Virus record (IMG/VR): IMGVR_UViG_3300027709_000001
Location: 1-53,866 of that record
Source: a virus
Strand: one strand, 5' to 3'
DNA: 53,866 nt
This document shows positions 24,854-33,790 of the stretch, piece after piece. Positions within the stretch are counted from its first letter, which is position 1, and every line of letters begins with the position of its first letter. A model generated the notes under the pieces. The model worked only from the letters and a program-made list of their open reading frames with translations, was not told where the DNA came from and made no database searches. The translations under genes and the position numbers were made by a program.

Positions 24854-25923
24854 TTTACTCTACTCCATGCAAATCCGCTTAACATTTCGTCATATACAAA
24901 TTGGTTATTAGCCAAATAACGACAAAGCCAAGTAAGTTGTTTTCGTCCAGGGTGTTTTATAAATTCTATTCTTTCTAAATTTTTGTCGCAGAGGTCTTGA
25001 GCACAATTAGGACCTAATACTATTGCTGGCACACCGTAAACCATTGCTTCTAAAGCCGCAATACTATTAAATGTAACCATACAATGTACGTCATCAGCCA
25101 TAGCTTGTTCCATCGTATTAACAGAAACTCTATCTTCTCTACTAGGTTTTCTTCTAAGTTCAATTGGTCTTTGTGTATGCTTTCCAATTAGCATAATTGT
25201 ATTTTCAATCCATATATCTAAATCTAATTCAAAATACTTCATTACTTTTTGACTAGGTGGTACTACTAAAATTTTTCTGCCTGGCTTCCAATCTTTAAAT
25301 TGTATACCAAGACGTTTCCATCTTTCACCACTATAATGTTGAGGAGCCTTTATTAATAAATTAGCATCAAGTTTTCGTTGAGCAACATCAATTGAATCAC
25401 CTGGCTCTCTTAGAGGGTGTGAACTTGGTAATACATGATCTTCAATCCTATCTCTTGCTGGCATATGAATATTTTGTAAACCATTTTTTACAATTCTATG
25501 ATATGTTTTCTTACCATTAGGATTCATAGGACTAGGATTATTTCCTAAATATCCTGTGTCCATAAAATAAAAATCTCTTTTTTCTTCAATACATCTTTTA
25601 ATAATTTTAGTTTTACCTAAACCTCTTACTAGTATTGGTGTTTTATCATGCCAGGTTAAATCGTCTGCTCTAATATATTTTCCATTAGATCCTAATGCCA
25701 TTGCCATAACAAAAGAATCAACTAACCCAAATGGTGCTTTTTCTTTCTTCTCAACTTTTTTAATACCACTATCAACACAAATTAATTCAGGTGCTTTAAC
25801 AGTTTGAAATGCTTCTGATACTAAATTAACAGCATCTTTGGCTTTACCAGTTGCAACTGAGGCTAGGATATTATTAACTAAATCTTGTAATTCTGGTCTT
25901 AAGTTTCTATAATCCCATTGCAT
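24850..25923 (-). CDS. capsule-type glycosyltransferase-like protein, paralogue 3
   Basis: 357 aa from the ATG at 25923 (MQWDYRNLRP, AAGGGG upstream); a longer frame would overlap the preceding gene by 143 nt. RPIELRRKPS replaces the RPHP motif, so that His is missing, but VTFNSIAALEAMVYGVPAIV and the C-terminal Leu/Trp block are conserved. An extra N-terminal helical domain of about 60 residues is present. It may be a divergent or inactive copy. Confidence 0.7.
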   Translation of the reverse strand: MQWDYRNLRPELQDLVNNILASVATGKAKDAVNLVSEAFQTVKAPELICVDSGIKKVEKKEKAPFGLVDSFVMAMALGSNGKYIRADDLTWHDKTPILVRGLGKTKIIKRCIEEKRDFYFMDTGYLGNNPSPMNPNGKKTYHRIVKNGLQNIHMPARDRIEDHVLPSSHPLREPGDSIDVAQRKLDANLLIKAPQHYSGERWKRLGIQFKDWKPGRKILVVPPSQKVMKYFELDLDIWIENTIMLIGKHTQRPIELRRKPSREDRVSVNTMEQAMADDVHCMVTFNSIAALEAMVYGVPAIVLGPNCAQDLCDKNLERIEFIKHPGRKQLTWLCRYLANNQFVYDEMLSGFAWSRVK

Positions 25924-25924
25924 T

Positions 25925-26614
25925 TTAGTCCCCTTGCATTGTTTCTGTAAGTAAATCTTTCCAAACTTGATTATACTCGCAGTCTCGATAATTTTTAAAC
26001 CAAGGTCCACCTTCTGTGTAATGTAATGCTTTAGGTTTTCCGTCTTGTGGTTCTTTATACCAACCAACTAACCAGTTCCATTCATTTGAAAGTTTGCCTA
26101 TTTCTTCATCTTTAAGCCAAGCAAACCTATGTAAATATTTTCCTGTTGTTTCAGAATTGTTAATTAAATCAACTGTAATTTTTTGATTACTCGGATGCCC
26201 ACAGTTCCATAATACTACTGAACTCCAGTTTTTCCTTGGATATTGTGATTGTACCCGTCCATCCATTTTCATACCTGGTGGTGGATTATGATCGTGTTGT
26301 ACACACATAACAGCATACTTGTCATCAGCTAAATTAAATAAGTTTTGTACATCTTCTAAAAATATAACATCATCATCACAACATAATGCCCAACCGTTAT
26401 AATCCATTATATGCGGAACAAGAAAGCGTGTAAAAGTAAATTCAGTTGAACCAAGTTTATCAGATTCTCTCCAGTATAATTTGCGTTGTCGTAAATCTTG
26501 TTGTGCTAATGGTTCAATTTTAATATTATTATTAAATCGTTTAATACTATGTTCGCACACCTGCCAGGGAATATCACTTCTAATATCATATCCAATAAAG
26601 ACTTTTTTATTCAT
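25925..26614 (-). CDS. glycosyltransferase-like protein with DDD motif
   Basis: 229 aa, GT-A fold. VFIGYDIRSDIPWQVCEHSI starts the nucleotide-sugar domain, and WALCCDDDVIFLED (about 75-88) has the acidic DxD. KALHYTEGGPWF near the C-terminus supplies a typical His/Tyr acceptor region. Resembles GT8/GT32-like enzymes. Confidence 0.75.
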   Translation of the reverse strand: MNKKVFIGYDIRSDIPWQVCEHSIKRFNNNIKIEPLAQQDLRQRKLYWRESDKLGSTEFTFTRFLVPHIMDYNGWALCCDDDVIFLEDVQNLFNLADDKYAVMCVQHDHNPPPGMKMDGRVQSQYPRKNWSSVVLWNCGHPSNQKITVDLINNSETTGKYLHRFAWLKDEEIGKLSNEWNWLVGWYKEPQDGKPKALHYTEGGPWFKNYRDCEYNQVWKDLLTETMQGD

Positions 26615-26617
26615 GCA

Positions 26618-27304
26618 TTAATCCTTTTTAAACCAGACGGCAACCTGGTCAATAGTATGTATCTTTACTGAGGATCCAAAGGTGTCATGAAAGGCTTTTC
26701 TACTTCCTTGCCAGCTATTATAATCGTCTAATACAACTATTCCTCCAGGAACTACTTTTGGCCACAAATGACATAGTTCACTCATAGTACTTTCATACCA
26801 ATCAGTATCTAGTCTAAGAAATGCAATTTCTCCAGGAATATTTTCTGGATTTTCAAGTGTTTCGCATACATCACCTACAATATAATGTACTTGTTCTTGC
26901 GGTATAAATGGATTTAAATTGTTTACAACTTCGTGTAGTTCTGCTCTACACCATTGATCATAACCTTGTTTTGCTTTTGTACTTTCATGAGCAAATCCCA
27001 TTGACCCATCAGCATTCAATCTATAATCATGTATTGTTGGAGTAGTCATACCATCGAATGTATCGTATAACCAAAATCTTCTTCTAGTATTTTTATTTGC
27101 TAACCAGGCACTAATTATTTGTCCGCCCTTATAAACTCCGCATTCAACTATAGCACCTTTAATATTTTTTTCATCTAATTCTTTAATAGTATGAAATGTA
27201 TGTAAAAGCCTTTGACCACTTGTCATAGTATAAGGTTTACAAACTCCTAGCATATACCATTCGTCATCAGTAAACTCTTCTCTACGTTCTTCGTTCAATG
27301 TCAT
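26618..27304 (-). CDS. TylF/MycF-family O-methyltransferase
   Basis: 228 aa. AIVECGVYKGG (motif I), RRFWLYDTFDGMTTP (the second strand with its Asp), AFLRLDTDWYESTM (metal-binding DTDWYEST) and GGIVVLDDYNSWQG are diagnostic of this Mg-dependent, SAM-dependent sugar O-methyltransferase family. Overlaps the end of the upstream fusion gene by 23 nt. It fits a pathway that builds a methylated sugar. Confidence 0.9.
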   Translation of the reverse strand: MTLNEERREEFTDDEWYMLGVCKPYTMTSGQRLLHTFHTIKELDEKNIKGAIVECGVYKGGQIISAWLANKNTRRRFWLYDTFDGMTTPTIHDYRLNADGSMGFAHESTKAKQGYDQWCRAELHEVVNNLNPFIPQEQVHYIVGDVCETLENPENIPGEIAFLRLDTDWYESTMSELCHLWPKVVPGGIVVLDDYNSWQGSRKAFHDTFGSSVKIHTIDQVAVWFKKD

Positions 27305-28052
27305 CTTCTACACACCTTTTACCGTATTGTACTTCTAATATATGGCAAGGTTCGTTTGTATTATTACACGCCTGATGCCATTGTTTTTCATGAATTGTAA
27401 CTGTCTGATGTTCATTAAACTGTCCTAATTCTTCTAGATCAGATGAAACATTTATTGTATTAACTGAACACGTTCCTTTAAGAATATACCAATGTTCTGA
27501 TCTATCTTGATGACGTTGCATACTTAAACTTTTATTAGGTTCTATTATTAATTCTTTAACCTTATACCCTAGCTTGTCATCTAATACTCTATACCAACCC
27601 CAATTACGTATTGTTTTAGGATTTTTCCATTCTTCTAATATCCAACTACTAGAATTTTGTTTAGCGTCACCACCAACTTCAAAAATAAATTTTACATTCG
27701 GATTGTCGCTCCATTTATCCATTTCTGGAATATTTTCTTTAGTTCTATCTCCACCGTTTGCAAATATTATTTCTGAGCCTATTGATGTTGATGCAATTAA
27801 TTTAGAAATAGCATTGTTGGCTGTGTCGTCATCATCTTTAAAGTCCATGACCCAGTCAACATTTTTTAAATTTTTTACTATTGTAGTACGTTCTTTTAAA
27901 GGCATAAACGCCCGACCTTTTTTACGTATTAACCACGCATCAGAATTAATACCGACGACTAATTGGTCGCCTAGCTTCTTAGCCGCTTCGAAATAAGCTA
28001 TATGGCCTGAGTGAAGAGGATCGAATCCACCGGTTACTAATACAATTGTCAT
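27282..28052 (-). CDS. fused nucleotidyltransferase and cupin
   Basis: 256 aa. N-terminal cytidylyltransferase-like domain: VTGGFDPLHSGHIAYF (about 6-21, the HxGH motif), GINSDAWLIRKKG and the loop after it resemble HldE-C/RfaE2. From about residue 145 a cupin of the mannose-6-phosphate isomerase type II kind follows (SMQRHQDRSEHWYILKG, then QWHQACNN). This joins sugar-nucleotide synthesis to a sugar-binding or isomerase fold in one chain, an unusual fusion. Confidence 0.82.
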   Translation of the reverse strand: MTIVLVTGGFDPLHSGHIAYFEAAKKLGDQLVVGINSDAWLIRKKGRAFMPLKERTTIVKNLKNVDWVMDFKDDDDTANNAISKLIASTSIGSEIIFANGGDRTKENIPEMDKWSDNPNVKFIFEVGGDAKQNSSSWILEEWKNPKTIRNWGWYRVLDDKLGYKVKELIIEPNKSLSMQRHQDRSEHWYILKGTCSVNTINVSSDLEELGQFNEHQTVTIHEKQWHQACNNTNEPCHILEVQYGKRCVEDDIERRT

Positions 28053-28070
28053 TACAACTGTATTTAATAA

Positions 28071-28781
28071 CTATGCTAGTGTTGTGCGGATGTAATTGAT
28101 TATTGTTTCGGGATCGGTATTAGTGTAAGGATCGGCGTCACTACCGTCTTGATTAAATCCAGGTTCAATAAAGGCTTGATCTACAATACTGTTAATAACA
28201 TATATTGAATAACGCCATGAACGATTTGAAAATCCAAGGTGACGTTTATTAACAAGCATACCCATAGATTCAGTAAAATCTCCATTGCCGTCAGCAAGTA
28301 ATTTTACTTTTTTAATACCAAGATCGTCTGCCCAAGCATTCATAACAAAGCCATCATTTATTGAAACACAATATACTTCGTCAATGCCTAAGCCTTTAAA
28401 TCTATCATATGCTTCTTCGTAAGCAGGTAATTGTTTAGTTGAACACGTTGGTGTAAATGCACCAGGTAAACTAAACAGAACAATTTTTTTGTTTGCAAAT
28501 AAAGAAACAGATTCAATTTTTTGAAAATCTCCCATAACCCTATTAACAAATGTTGCATTTGGAATACGGTCGTATCTTTCTATTTTTTGTATAGAACCCG
28601 GAAGAGCAGGGTGTCCTGTTCTTTCAAATTTTTCTTTATATGCTTTTGCGTACTCATCTGGTGTTGGTACCGTTGTATGTGTATCTTTAATTTCTTTTTC
28701 AAATTTTTGATCAGTACTTCGATGGTTGCCACCGTATTGATCTTGTATTTGTTTACCTACCGGTGTATCTGATAGTTTCAT
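28071..28781 (-). CDS. peroxiredoxin, Prx5-like
   Basis: 236 aa. The catalytic motif PGAFTPTCS gives peroxidatic Cys113. DEVYCVSINDGFVMNAWA and RYSIYVIN fit the PRX5 fold. About 70 extra N-terminal residues (charged, with a GG-rich start) are not part of the usual domain of about 160 aa. It reduces H2O2 or alkyl peroxides with glutathione or thioredoxin, so it may protect the infected cell. Its start overlaps the CDGSH-like gene. Confidence 0.9.
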   Translation of the reverse strand: MKLSDTPVGKQIQDQYGGNHRSTDQKFEKEIKDTHTTVPTPDEYAKAYKEKFERTGHPALPGSIQKIERYDRIPNATFVNRVMGDFQKIESVSLFANKKIVLFSLPGAFTPTCSTKQLPAYEEAYDRFKGLGIDEVYCVSINDGFVMNAWADDLGIKKVKLLADGNGDFTESMGMLVNKRHLGFSNRSWRYSIYVINSIVDQAFIEPGFNQDGSDADPYTNTDPETIINYIRTTLA

Positions 28782-28930
28782 TTTTTCTCCTTGGCTTCTT
28801 GTAGTACTCTGGCTTTTTCTTCGTTTGTTTTTGCTTTATATTCTTCTTCGGTTAGATTATGCCAACCAATGCAATCACCAGTTGGAGATCTTCCACAACC
28901 ACAAGTTCCTTTTTTCTTAGAGTCTGGCAT
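28778..28930 (-). CDS. CDGSH-like Cys3-His mini protein (50 aa)
   Basis: ATG at 28930. Residues 10-24 read CGCGRSPTGDCIGWH, giving C-x-C-x7-C-x3-H, one residue shorter than the CDGSH [2Fe-2S] motif but with the same three-Cys, one-His ligand order. The tail is a charged helix. The stop overlaps the peroxiredoxin start (ATGA), so the two are translationally coupled. Iron-sulfur or zinc binding is inferred. Confidence 0.7.
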   Translation of the reverse strand: MPDSKKKGTCGCGRSPTGDCIGWHNLTEEEYKAKTNEEKARVLQEAKEKK

Positions 28931-29372
28931 CTTCCATTCCTGCAACACGAAGCTTTACAATATTAGTTAGTTGCCATTGCTTTTGGTCAAGTGCTTTTGT
29001 GACTCCTAACCATTTATTACGCATTAATGCGAATTCATTTATAATTTTTTCATAATCAACAACGTCTGCTTCACCGTCAACGTACTTTTCTACATCACGA
29101 CTACTTAATGCTCGTTGGTAATTTTCCAAATATTTTTTGAAGAAAGAACTTCTTAGTCGACGTAATTCAATGTTTAAATATTCCAATATTGCTTCGAGCT
29201 CTTGAAGTTGATTAAAGCGATGTTCAACCAAACCGGGCATCTCTGCCGCGGCTTTTTCAACACTACCTTTAATTCTAACTTCAGCTCTAGCATCTTCTAG
29301 TTCGTGTTCAAAATAGCCAATAGCCGCCGGTATTTTTCCAACGTCTTTAGCAATATCAGAATACCAGCCCAT
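28917..29372 (-). CDS. UvsY-like recombination mediator (putative)
   Basis: 151 aa, helical, with a central coiled-coil-like stretch (about 45-80) and a C-terminal segment ending NIVKLRVAGMEDARL. Length and layout fit T4 UvsY (137 aa), which loads UvsX onto gp32-coated ssDNA. Sequence identity to T4 is too low for certainty; the support is its place two genes downstream of uvsX. Overlaps the CDGSH-like gene by 14 nt. Confidence 0.5.
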   Translation of the reverse strand: MGWYSDIAKDVGKIPAAIGYFEHELEDARAEVRIKGSVEKAAAEMPGLVEHRFNQLQELEAILEYLNIELRRLRSSFFKKYLENYQRALSSRDVEKYVDGEADVVDYEKIINEFALMRNKWLGVTKALDQKQWQLTNIVKLRVAGMEDARL

Positions 29373-29605
29373 TAATAATCCTCGTCGTCAACATCTTCAT
29401 CATAGTCTTGGTCTTCTTCTAAGTAATAGGATATTGCTTTATCTAAATCATTATCCATACCTAATGCATCACGAAGTGCTTCATCTGGTGTGCCAAAATC
29501 AGCACACAGATCAACAAATCTTTCTGCTACAGTTTCTATGTGTTTTTTATCAATATACTCTTTAAAGCATTGCCAGATTTCACTGACTTGCGATCCCGTA
29601 TCCAT
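29372..29605 (-). CDS. small acidic protein downstream of uvsX (77 aa)
   Basis: The start at 29605 (MDTGSQVSEIW) is preferred because GAGGAG sits 9 nt upstream inside the end of uvsX; the frame itself is open further upstream. The C-terminal third is almost all Asp, Glu and Tyr (DQDYDEDVDDEDY). This may be a DNA mimic or a regulator of recombination. Confidence 0.65.
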   Translation of the reverse strand: MDTGSQVSEIWQCFKEYIDKKHIETVAERFVDLCADFGTPDEALRDALGMDNDLDKAISYYLEEDQDYDEDVDDEDY

Positions 29606-29612
29606 ATGTGTC

Positions 29613-30665
29613 TTACTCCTCAGTAACGTCATCCTCAACAACATCTCCCATCGGAAGGTTATCGAAGTCACTCATAATTATCTCTAACTCTTCGCCACCC
29701 CAGTCTTTCCGATAGTGTATATGTTCCTTGTTTGAAGAATCAACGTATTTAAGTCGATTGCCTTGTTGTTTCAACAGGCCTTTCTTCTCAAATAAGTCAA
29801 CTAGTCCTGAGTAAGGATCCATACCAGTTTCATATGGAATTTTAACTTGTACAGATTCAAAAGGTTTTGCGTAACGTGTTTTCATTATCTTACAAGCGGC
29901 TCTAATACCACGTACATCGGTAACCTTTTTACCGTCTTCATCTTCTTTAAGTTTTAGCTTTTTCATTGCTATAACTATTGAACTTGCATATATAAATCCT
30001 TGTCCACCACTAATTTTATCGTCGGGATCAAACATATCTTGTGATGCATAAGTGTGATTAGTACATACTAGTCCTACGTTATGTGCACCAATCATATTAA
30101 CTGTATTACGTACTAATGATGTAAGTGCTTTAGGTTTACGACCCATATCACCCTTCATATCACCTTTTGTAAATTGATCAACATCAGTAGGTGTTAATAA
30201 CATACCTAAACTGTCAATCACAAATAATATTTTTGGGCGTTCTTCTTCTGGCATTTCTCTGTAGTCTGCCATAAATGTGCTAATAGTTTTAGCAACATCA
30301 TCAACCATACTCATACTTAATTTGAGTAATTTTTTGTCGTCGGTGTCTACATCTAATGCTTGTAACCAGGCTTCATCTAATGCATTTTCTGAATCAATCA
30401 AAATAACATATATGCCTTGGTCTTGTGCGGCCTTTACTAAATTACCTGCCGCTATAAATGATTTGCCTGAACCTGATTCGCCTGCCAAAACTGTAACCTT
30501 ACCTAGTGGTACGCCTTTATGAAAGTCGCCACTAATAAGATAGTTAAGTGCAAAGTTTCCTGTGCTAATCCAATCAGTTGGATCATGGAAACCATGGCTC
30601 ATGCCGGTAATTGATTTAGTTAAGTTTTTACGAAACTTAGAAACGTCAAATGCTTTATTCGTCAT
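29613..30665 (-). CDS. uvsX: UvsX, RecA-like recombinase
   Basis: 350 aa. Walker A GESGSGKSF (62-70), Walker B ILFVIDSLGML (about 148-158), and the loop regions SGGQGFIYASS and a C-terminal acidic tail (VVEDDVTEE) are typical. It forms filaments on ssDNA and does strand exchange with gp32 and UvsY. GGAGAA precedes the ATG. It follows gp32 in the same transcript, separated by a hairpin. Confidence 0.93.
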   Translation of the reverse strand: MTNKAFDVSKFRKNLTKSITGMSHGFHDPTDWISTGNFALNYLISGDFHKGVPLGKVTVLAGESGSGKSFIAAGNLVKAAQDQGIYVILIDSENALDEAWLQALDVDTDDKKLLKLSMSMVDDVAKTISTFMADYREMPEEERPKILFVIDSLGMLLTPTDVDQFTKGDMKGDMGRKPKALTSLVRNTVNMIGAHNVGLVCTNHTYASQDMFDPDDKISGGQGFIYASSIVIAMKKLKLKEDEDGKKVTDVRGIRAACKIMKTRYAKPFESVQVKIPYETGMDPYSGLVDLFEKKGLLKQQGNRLKYVDSSNKEHIHYRKDWGGEELEIIMSDFDNLPMGDVVEDDVTEE

Positions 30666-30689
30666 AATTTCTCCTTATCCATAAACTGA

Positions 30690-30713
30690 TGGGGGTGACA
30701 AAAGCCACCCCCA
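30690..30713 (-). other. GC-rich hairpin between gp32 and uvsX
   Basis: An 8-bp stem (GGGGGTG/CACCCCC plus one A-T pair) with an 8-nt loop in the 62-nt gap. No U-run follows on the minus strand, so it is not a classical terminator. It could stabilise or limit readthrough of the abundant gp32 message. Confidence 0.6.
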
Positions 30714-30727
30714 AACAACATTTGTTA

Positions 30728-31675
30728 CTAACCTTGACGTGAGCGGATCATTTTTAAAATGTCTTCCGCTTTGTTATTGTCAGTACTTGGTGCTACTGTT
30801 TCTTCAGCAACTGGTTTAGTAGTCGTGTCTACTTTTGGAGTTGCCGGAGTTGGACTTGGAGTCGACGCTTTTACAGGATCTCCTGTACGAGCTGACATTC
30901 CCGCTGGACGGAAATAACTTCCAAATTTCTCCATATCGTATGCTTCACCATCAACAGATTTTTCAAACATCTCTTTGATAGCCTCAACTTCTACGTCACC
31001 TGGTTTCTTAGGTAAGTAGTCGCTAAGAGTAAACAGTCCGTTATTTTCAACAGCCTTATACTCATCTTCGCTCAATGCACGATCTTTACGTGACCAAGTT
31101 GAAGTTGAATAGTCTGCATAACCACCTTTAGAAGTTTTAGAAATTCTAAAGTCTACACCTGCGGTATAGTCTGTTGGTAGTTCATTCATGTCAGGATCCA
31201 TTAATGCACCCTTTATGATTTGAAAAATTTGCGGACCAATGATAAACCTACGAATTGGGTTTTCTGGTGTGTTGTCCTCTTTAAGAGGGTTATCAGTTAC
31301 AAAGCCTTGGAATACATAAGAACGTTTTTTCCAATATTTACGTCCCATGTCTTCTAAGTTTTTATCTTTGAACCAACCACGTACTTCACTTAATACGTTA
31401 CAAGTTTCGCCATACATTTCCATACATGGTACTTGAACTTGTACAGGTCGTGAGTCAGACTCACCTTTAATACCTGCAAAAGGTAGTTTGATCATCAAAC
31501 GTTCCTGCCAGAAGAAAGTGTTATTTTCATCTCCGTCTGGTAAGAAACGAACCGTTGCCGATTCTCCTTCTTTCAAATTCCAAAATGGGTAAATGGCGTT
31601 GTCGCCGCCGGAACCACCTGAAGAGCGGTTCTCTTGTTCTTTAAGTTTTGCACGAATTTCTGCTAATGTAGCCAT
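30728..31675 (-). CDS. 32: single-stranded DNA-binding protein gp32-like
   Basis: 315 aa. The N-terminal basic tip (MATLAEIRAKLKEQENR) matches the gp32 B-domain role in cooperativity. The OB-fold core has aromatic and basic residues (FLPDGDENNTFFWQERLMIK and CNVLSEVRGWFKDK). A flexible Thr/Pro-rich linker at about 268-295 leads to a short C-terminal tail (AEDILKMIRSRQG), less acidic than in T4. It has its own promoter and a leader with AAAGGAGG. Confidence 0.85.
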   Translation of the reverse strand: MATLAEIRAKLKEQENRSSGGSGGDNAIYPFWNLKEGESATVRFLPDGDENNTFFWQERLMIKLPFAGIKGESDSRPVQVQVPCMEMYGETCNVLSEVRGWFKDKNLEDMGRKYWKKRSYVFQGFVTDNPLKEDNTPENPIRRFIIGPQIFQIIKGALMDPDMNELPTDYTAGVDFRISKTSKGGYADYSTSTWSRKDRALSEDEYKAVENNGLFTLSDYLPKKPGDVEVEAIKEMFEKSVDGEAYDMEKFGSYFRPAGMSARTGDPVKASTPSPTPATPKVDTTTKPVAEETVAPSTDNNKAEDILKMIRSRQG

Positions 31676-31743
31676 AATTATAAGCCTCCTTTAATTGTTA
31701 AGCCTTTCGCTAGTGCCTTTAAACATAGTAGCACATAATGTAT

Positions 31744-31772
31744 ATACTACTATCTTTTATTTAGTAAGTCAA
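31744..31772 (-). promoter_or_regulatory. sigma70-type promoter for gp32, with a normal leader
   Basis: TTGACT (31767-31772), a 17-bp spacer and TAGTAT (31744-31749) on the minus strand. The predicted leader is about 60 nt and ends in a strong AAAGGAGG site before the gp32 ATG at 31675, in contrast to the leaderless promoters elsewhere. Confidence 0.75.
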
Positions 31773-31797
31773 GTTCTATGTTGCCGAAAAAGTGGTT

Positions 31798-33777
31798 TTA
31801 AACGCCTGCTAATTGTTTTACACGTTCCATTTCACGATCTTCACCTTGAAATAGTTTTTCAATCATCTTTTCTGCAAATGGTAAACTCTTCTCACCAAAT
31901 TCTTTTTCAACAGCCGTCATGACTGCTGTTTCGCCTTTTGGAAATCTATTAGTTGTATAATCATAATAACTTTTGATTAGCTCTTCTAATTTTTCCGATG
32001 GTCTTCTGTTGTCGCCTTTTTCTTTATCTCGTTCTGCGCCTTTTTGTTTTACAATTTTTTTAAGTATCTTAGGATCAAAATATCCTTTTTCTGGATGATC
32101 CAACGGTCGTGCTTCTGTTGGAACTTCTGCTGGTGCTTCTCCACCTTGCATATCACCTGTATCAATTTGTGAACTAACATCTGGTGCGTGTGCTTTAATC
32201 CATTTCATTACAAGTGGTCTTACACAAATATCGGAATCTTTTTGTCCAACTTTACGGAACATTTCTTGTAATTTTGGATCATCAATTATTCCAGCTAAAC
32301 TTGTAATTGCGTTTGTACCGTTTTGGCCTGCTGGAAAATGTTCACCCATTAGTCCATTAAGTTTTTCAATTGCTTGTGCTTTATCTTCATCTGATCCGTC
32401 TGTTAATGCGTTTTCGGCTTCACCAACAATATAAGAAAGAGCTTTTTCATAACTTGCAACTGGATCGAAATTCATTTCTTCACCTTGTGCATATTTGTTA
32501 TCTCTTTGGCTCCACGTGTCATCTGCATGGTCTTGAGCTATTTCAAGAAAGTGTTTCCAATCATCTTTTAGTTGCATATCAATTAAGTCTTGATCTACTT
32601 TGGCCGCATTCTGTTCTTGATCAACTGAACCTCTTAGTGACTTAGGATCAACTGTTACTGTATTATTTTCGCTATCAACTGTAGCATGGTAATATAACAT
32701 TCCACCTGTTACTTCACCATCATCTCCAGTCCATTCAACATCTACTTCATCGTCAAACTCTTCTGGATCGAATCCTTCTACTACTGAAGTGATGTCTTCA
32801 AGCTCGTCAATTTTTTTAGAATCATTAACAAGTTTATAAACGTATGGGAATACGCTTTTTAATTCTTCATTAAATGATCTAATAGTTAATTCATCAATCC
32901 AACTATTACTAACTTCTTCTGGTACTTCTGTTATTTCTGTAACAGTAAAGTTCTTTCTAGCTTCTAAATAATGTGCGGGTCTTTGTAGTTTTAAACATTC
33001 TTTTTTGACTGTTTCTAATCGTTCATTAACAACATCAAGATAACCTTTAAGGCCTTCTGCCATTACTGCTGAACGATTCATGTATGTTTTAAATTGTCTT
33101 AATTTTGCTAATTCTTCACTTAACCCAACAATGTGTTTACCAAAATCATCATAGAGATTACCACCTTCGGAGACGTGACGTGCTAATGCTCTTGCACCAT
33201 TTAAGTGCCTATATGGATATCTGTATCTTTCACCGTTGTCGCTTTCTATATAAATGCTATGAACGTGTTGTGTTCTTGCACCAGGTATTTCTAAATTAAC
33301 TGGCTTATTATGTTTTAGTACTAAACGAGCTTTATCGACATCTTCATAGCTTGTTCTACTCGTTCCGTACATTTTAGATTCACTCATTGTGTTGTCTCCG
33401 GAGCTCTTTTTAGTTAAGTGTGCATAATCTCGTTTATCTAGATTCGACTTTGTTATATCACGTGTATCAAAATTTAACATATTTTTCTTAGCAAATACTC
33501 TTAATTCCTTTAAAAAGTTGTACCAGTTATCTTTAACGTCCTCATTTTCTTCGCTAATAAAGTCGTTATTATATGTAACTACTACGCCATCTTCTTCAGT
33601 AAGTGTAATACTTACCTTTCCTAGTGTGTTTCCTTCATCTTGGAAATCAAAGTCAAAATAACGAGCTGTTGTTGGATCATCAGTTACTATGCCTTCTGCG
33701 TCGCCCAACGTAACTGAAGGGAAACGACCTCTAATTTTAGCAAATAAATTCTCTGATATTTTATCCATTGTGCTCAT
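31798..33777 (-). CDS. large phage protein, probably virion-associated
   Basis: 659 aa, acidic overall, mixed alpha/beta, without signal or membrane segments. Two regions are low in complexity (about 340-370 and 560-580), and the C-terminal 100 residues are helical and basic. No enzyme motif is recognised. A late promoter GATAAATA is placed 5 nt before the ATG and overlaps the terminase stop, which supports a late virion or packaging role. Confidence 0.65.
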   Translation of the reverse strand: MSTMDKISENLFAKIRGRFPSVTLGDAEGIVTDDPTTARYFDFDFQDEGNTLGKVSITLTEEDGVVVTYNNDFISEENEDVKDNWYNFLKELRVFAKKNMLNFDTRDITKSNLDKRDYAHLTKKSSGDNTMSESKMYGTSRTSYEDVDKARLVLKHNKPVNLEIPGARTQHVHSIYIESDNGERYRYPYRHLNGARALARHVSEGGNLYDDFGKHIVGLSEELAKLRQFKTYMNRSAVMAEGLKGYLDVVNERLETVKKECLKLQRPAHYLEARKNFTVTEITEVPEEVSNSWIDELTIRSFNEELKSVFPYVYKLVNDSKKIDELEDITSVVEGFDPEEFDDEVDVEWTGDDGEVTGGMLYYHATVDSENNTVTVDPKSLRGSVDQEQNAAKVDQDLIDMQLKDDWKHFLEIAQDHADDTWSQRDNKYAQGEEMNFDPVASYEKALSYIVGEAENALTDGSDEDKAQAIEKLNGLMGEHFPAGQNGTNAITSLAGIIDDPKLQEMFRKVGQKDSDICVRPLVMKWIKAHAPDVSSQIDTGDMQGGEAPAEVPTEARPLDHPEKGYFDPKILKKIVKQKGAERDKEKGDNRRPSEKLEELIKSYYDYTTNRFPKGETAVMTAVEKEFGEKSLPFAEKMIEKLFQGEDREMERVKQLAGV

Positions 33778-33782
33778 GTTAT

Positions 33783-33790
33783 TATTTATC
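33783..33790 (-). promoter_or_regulatory. T4-type late promoter, leaderless geometry
   Basis: GATAAATA on the minus strand, then 5 nt (ATAAC) and the ATG at 33777. It overlaps the stop codon of the terminase gene (33786-33788). Confidence 0.75.

Noticed and set aside
27574-27996. 140-aa plus-strand ORF
   Set aside because: Antisense to the nucleotidyltransferase-cupin gene, which has clear motifs.
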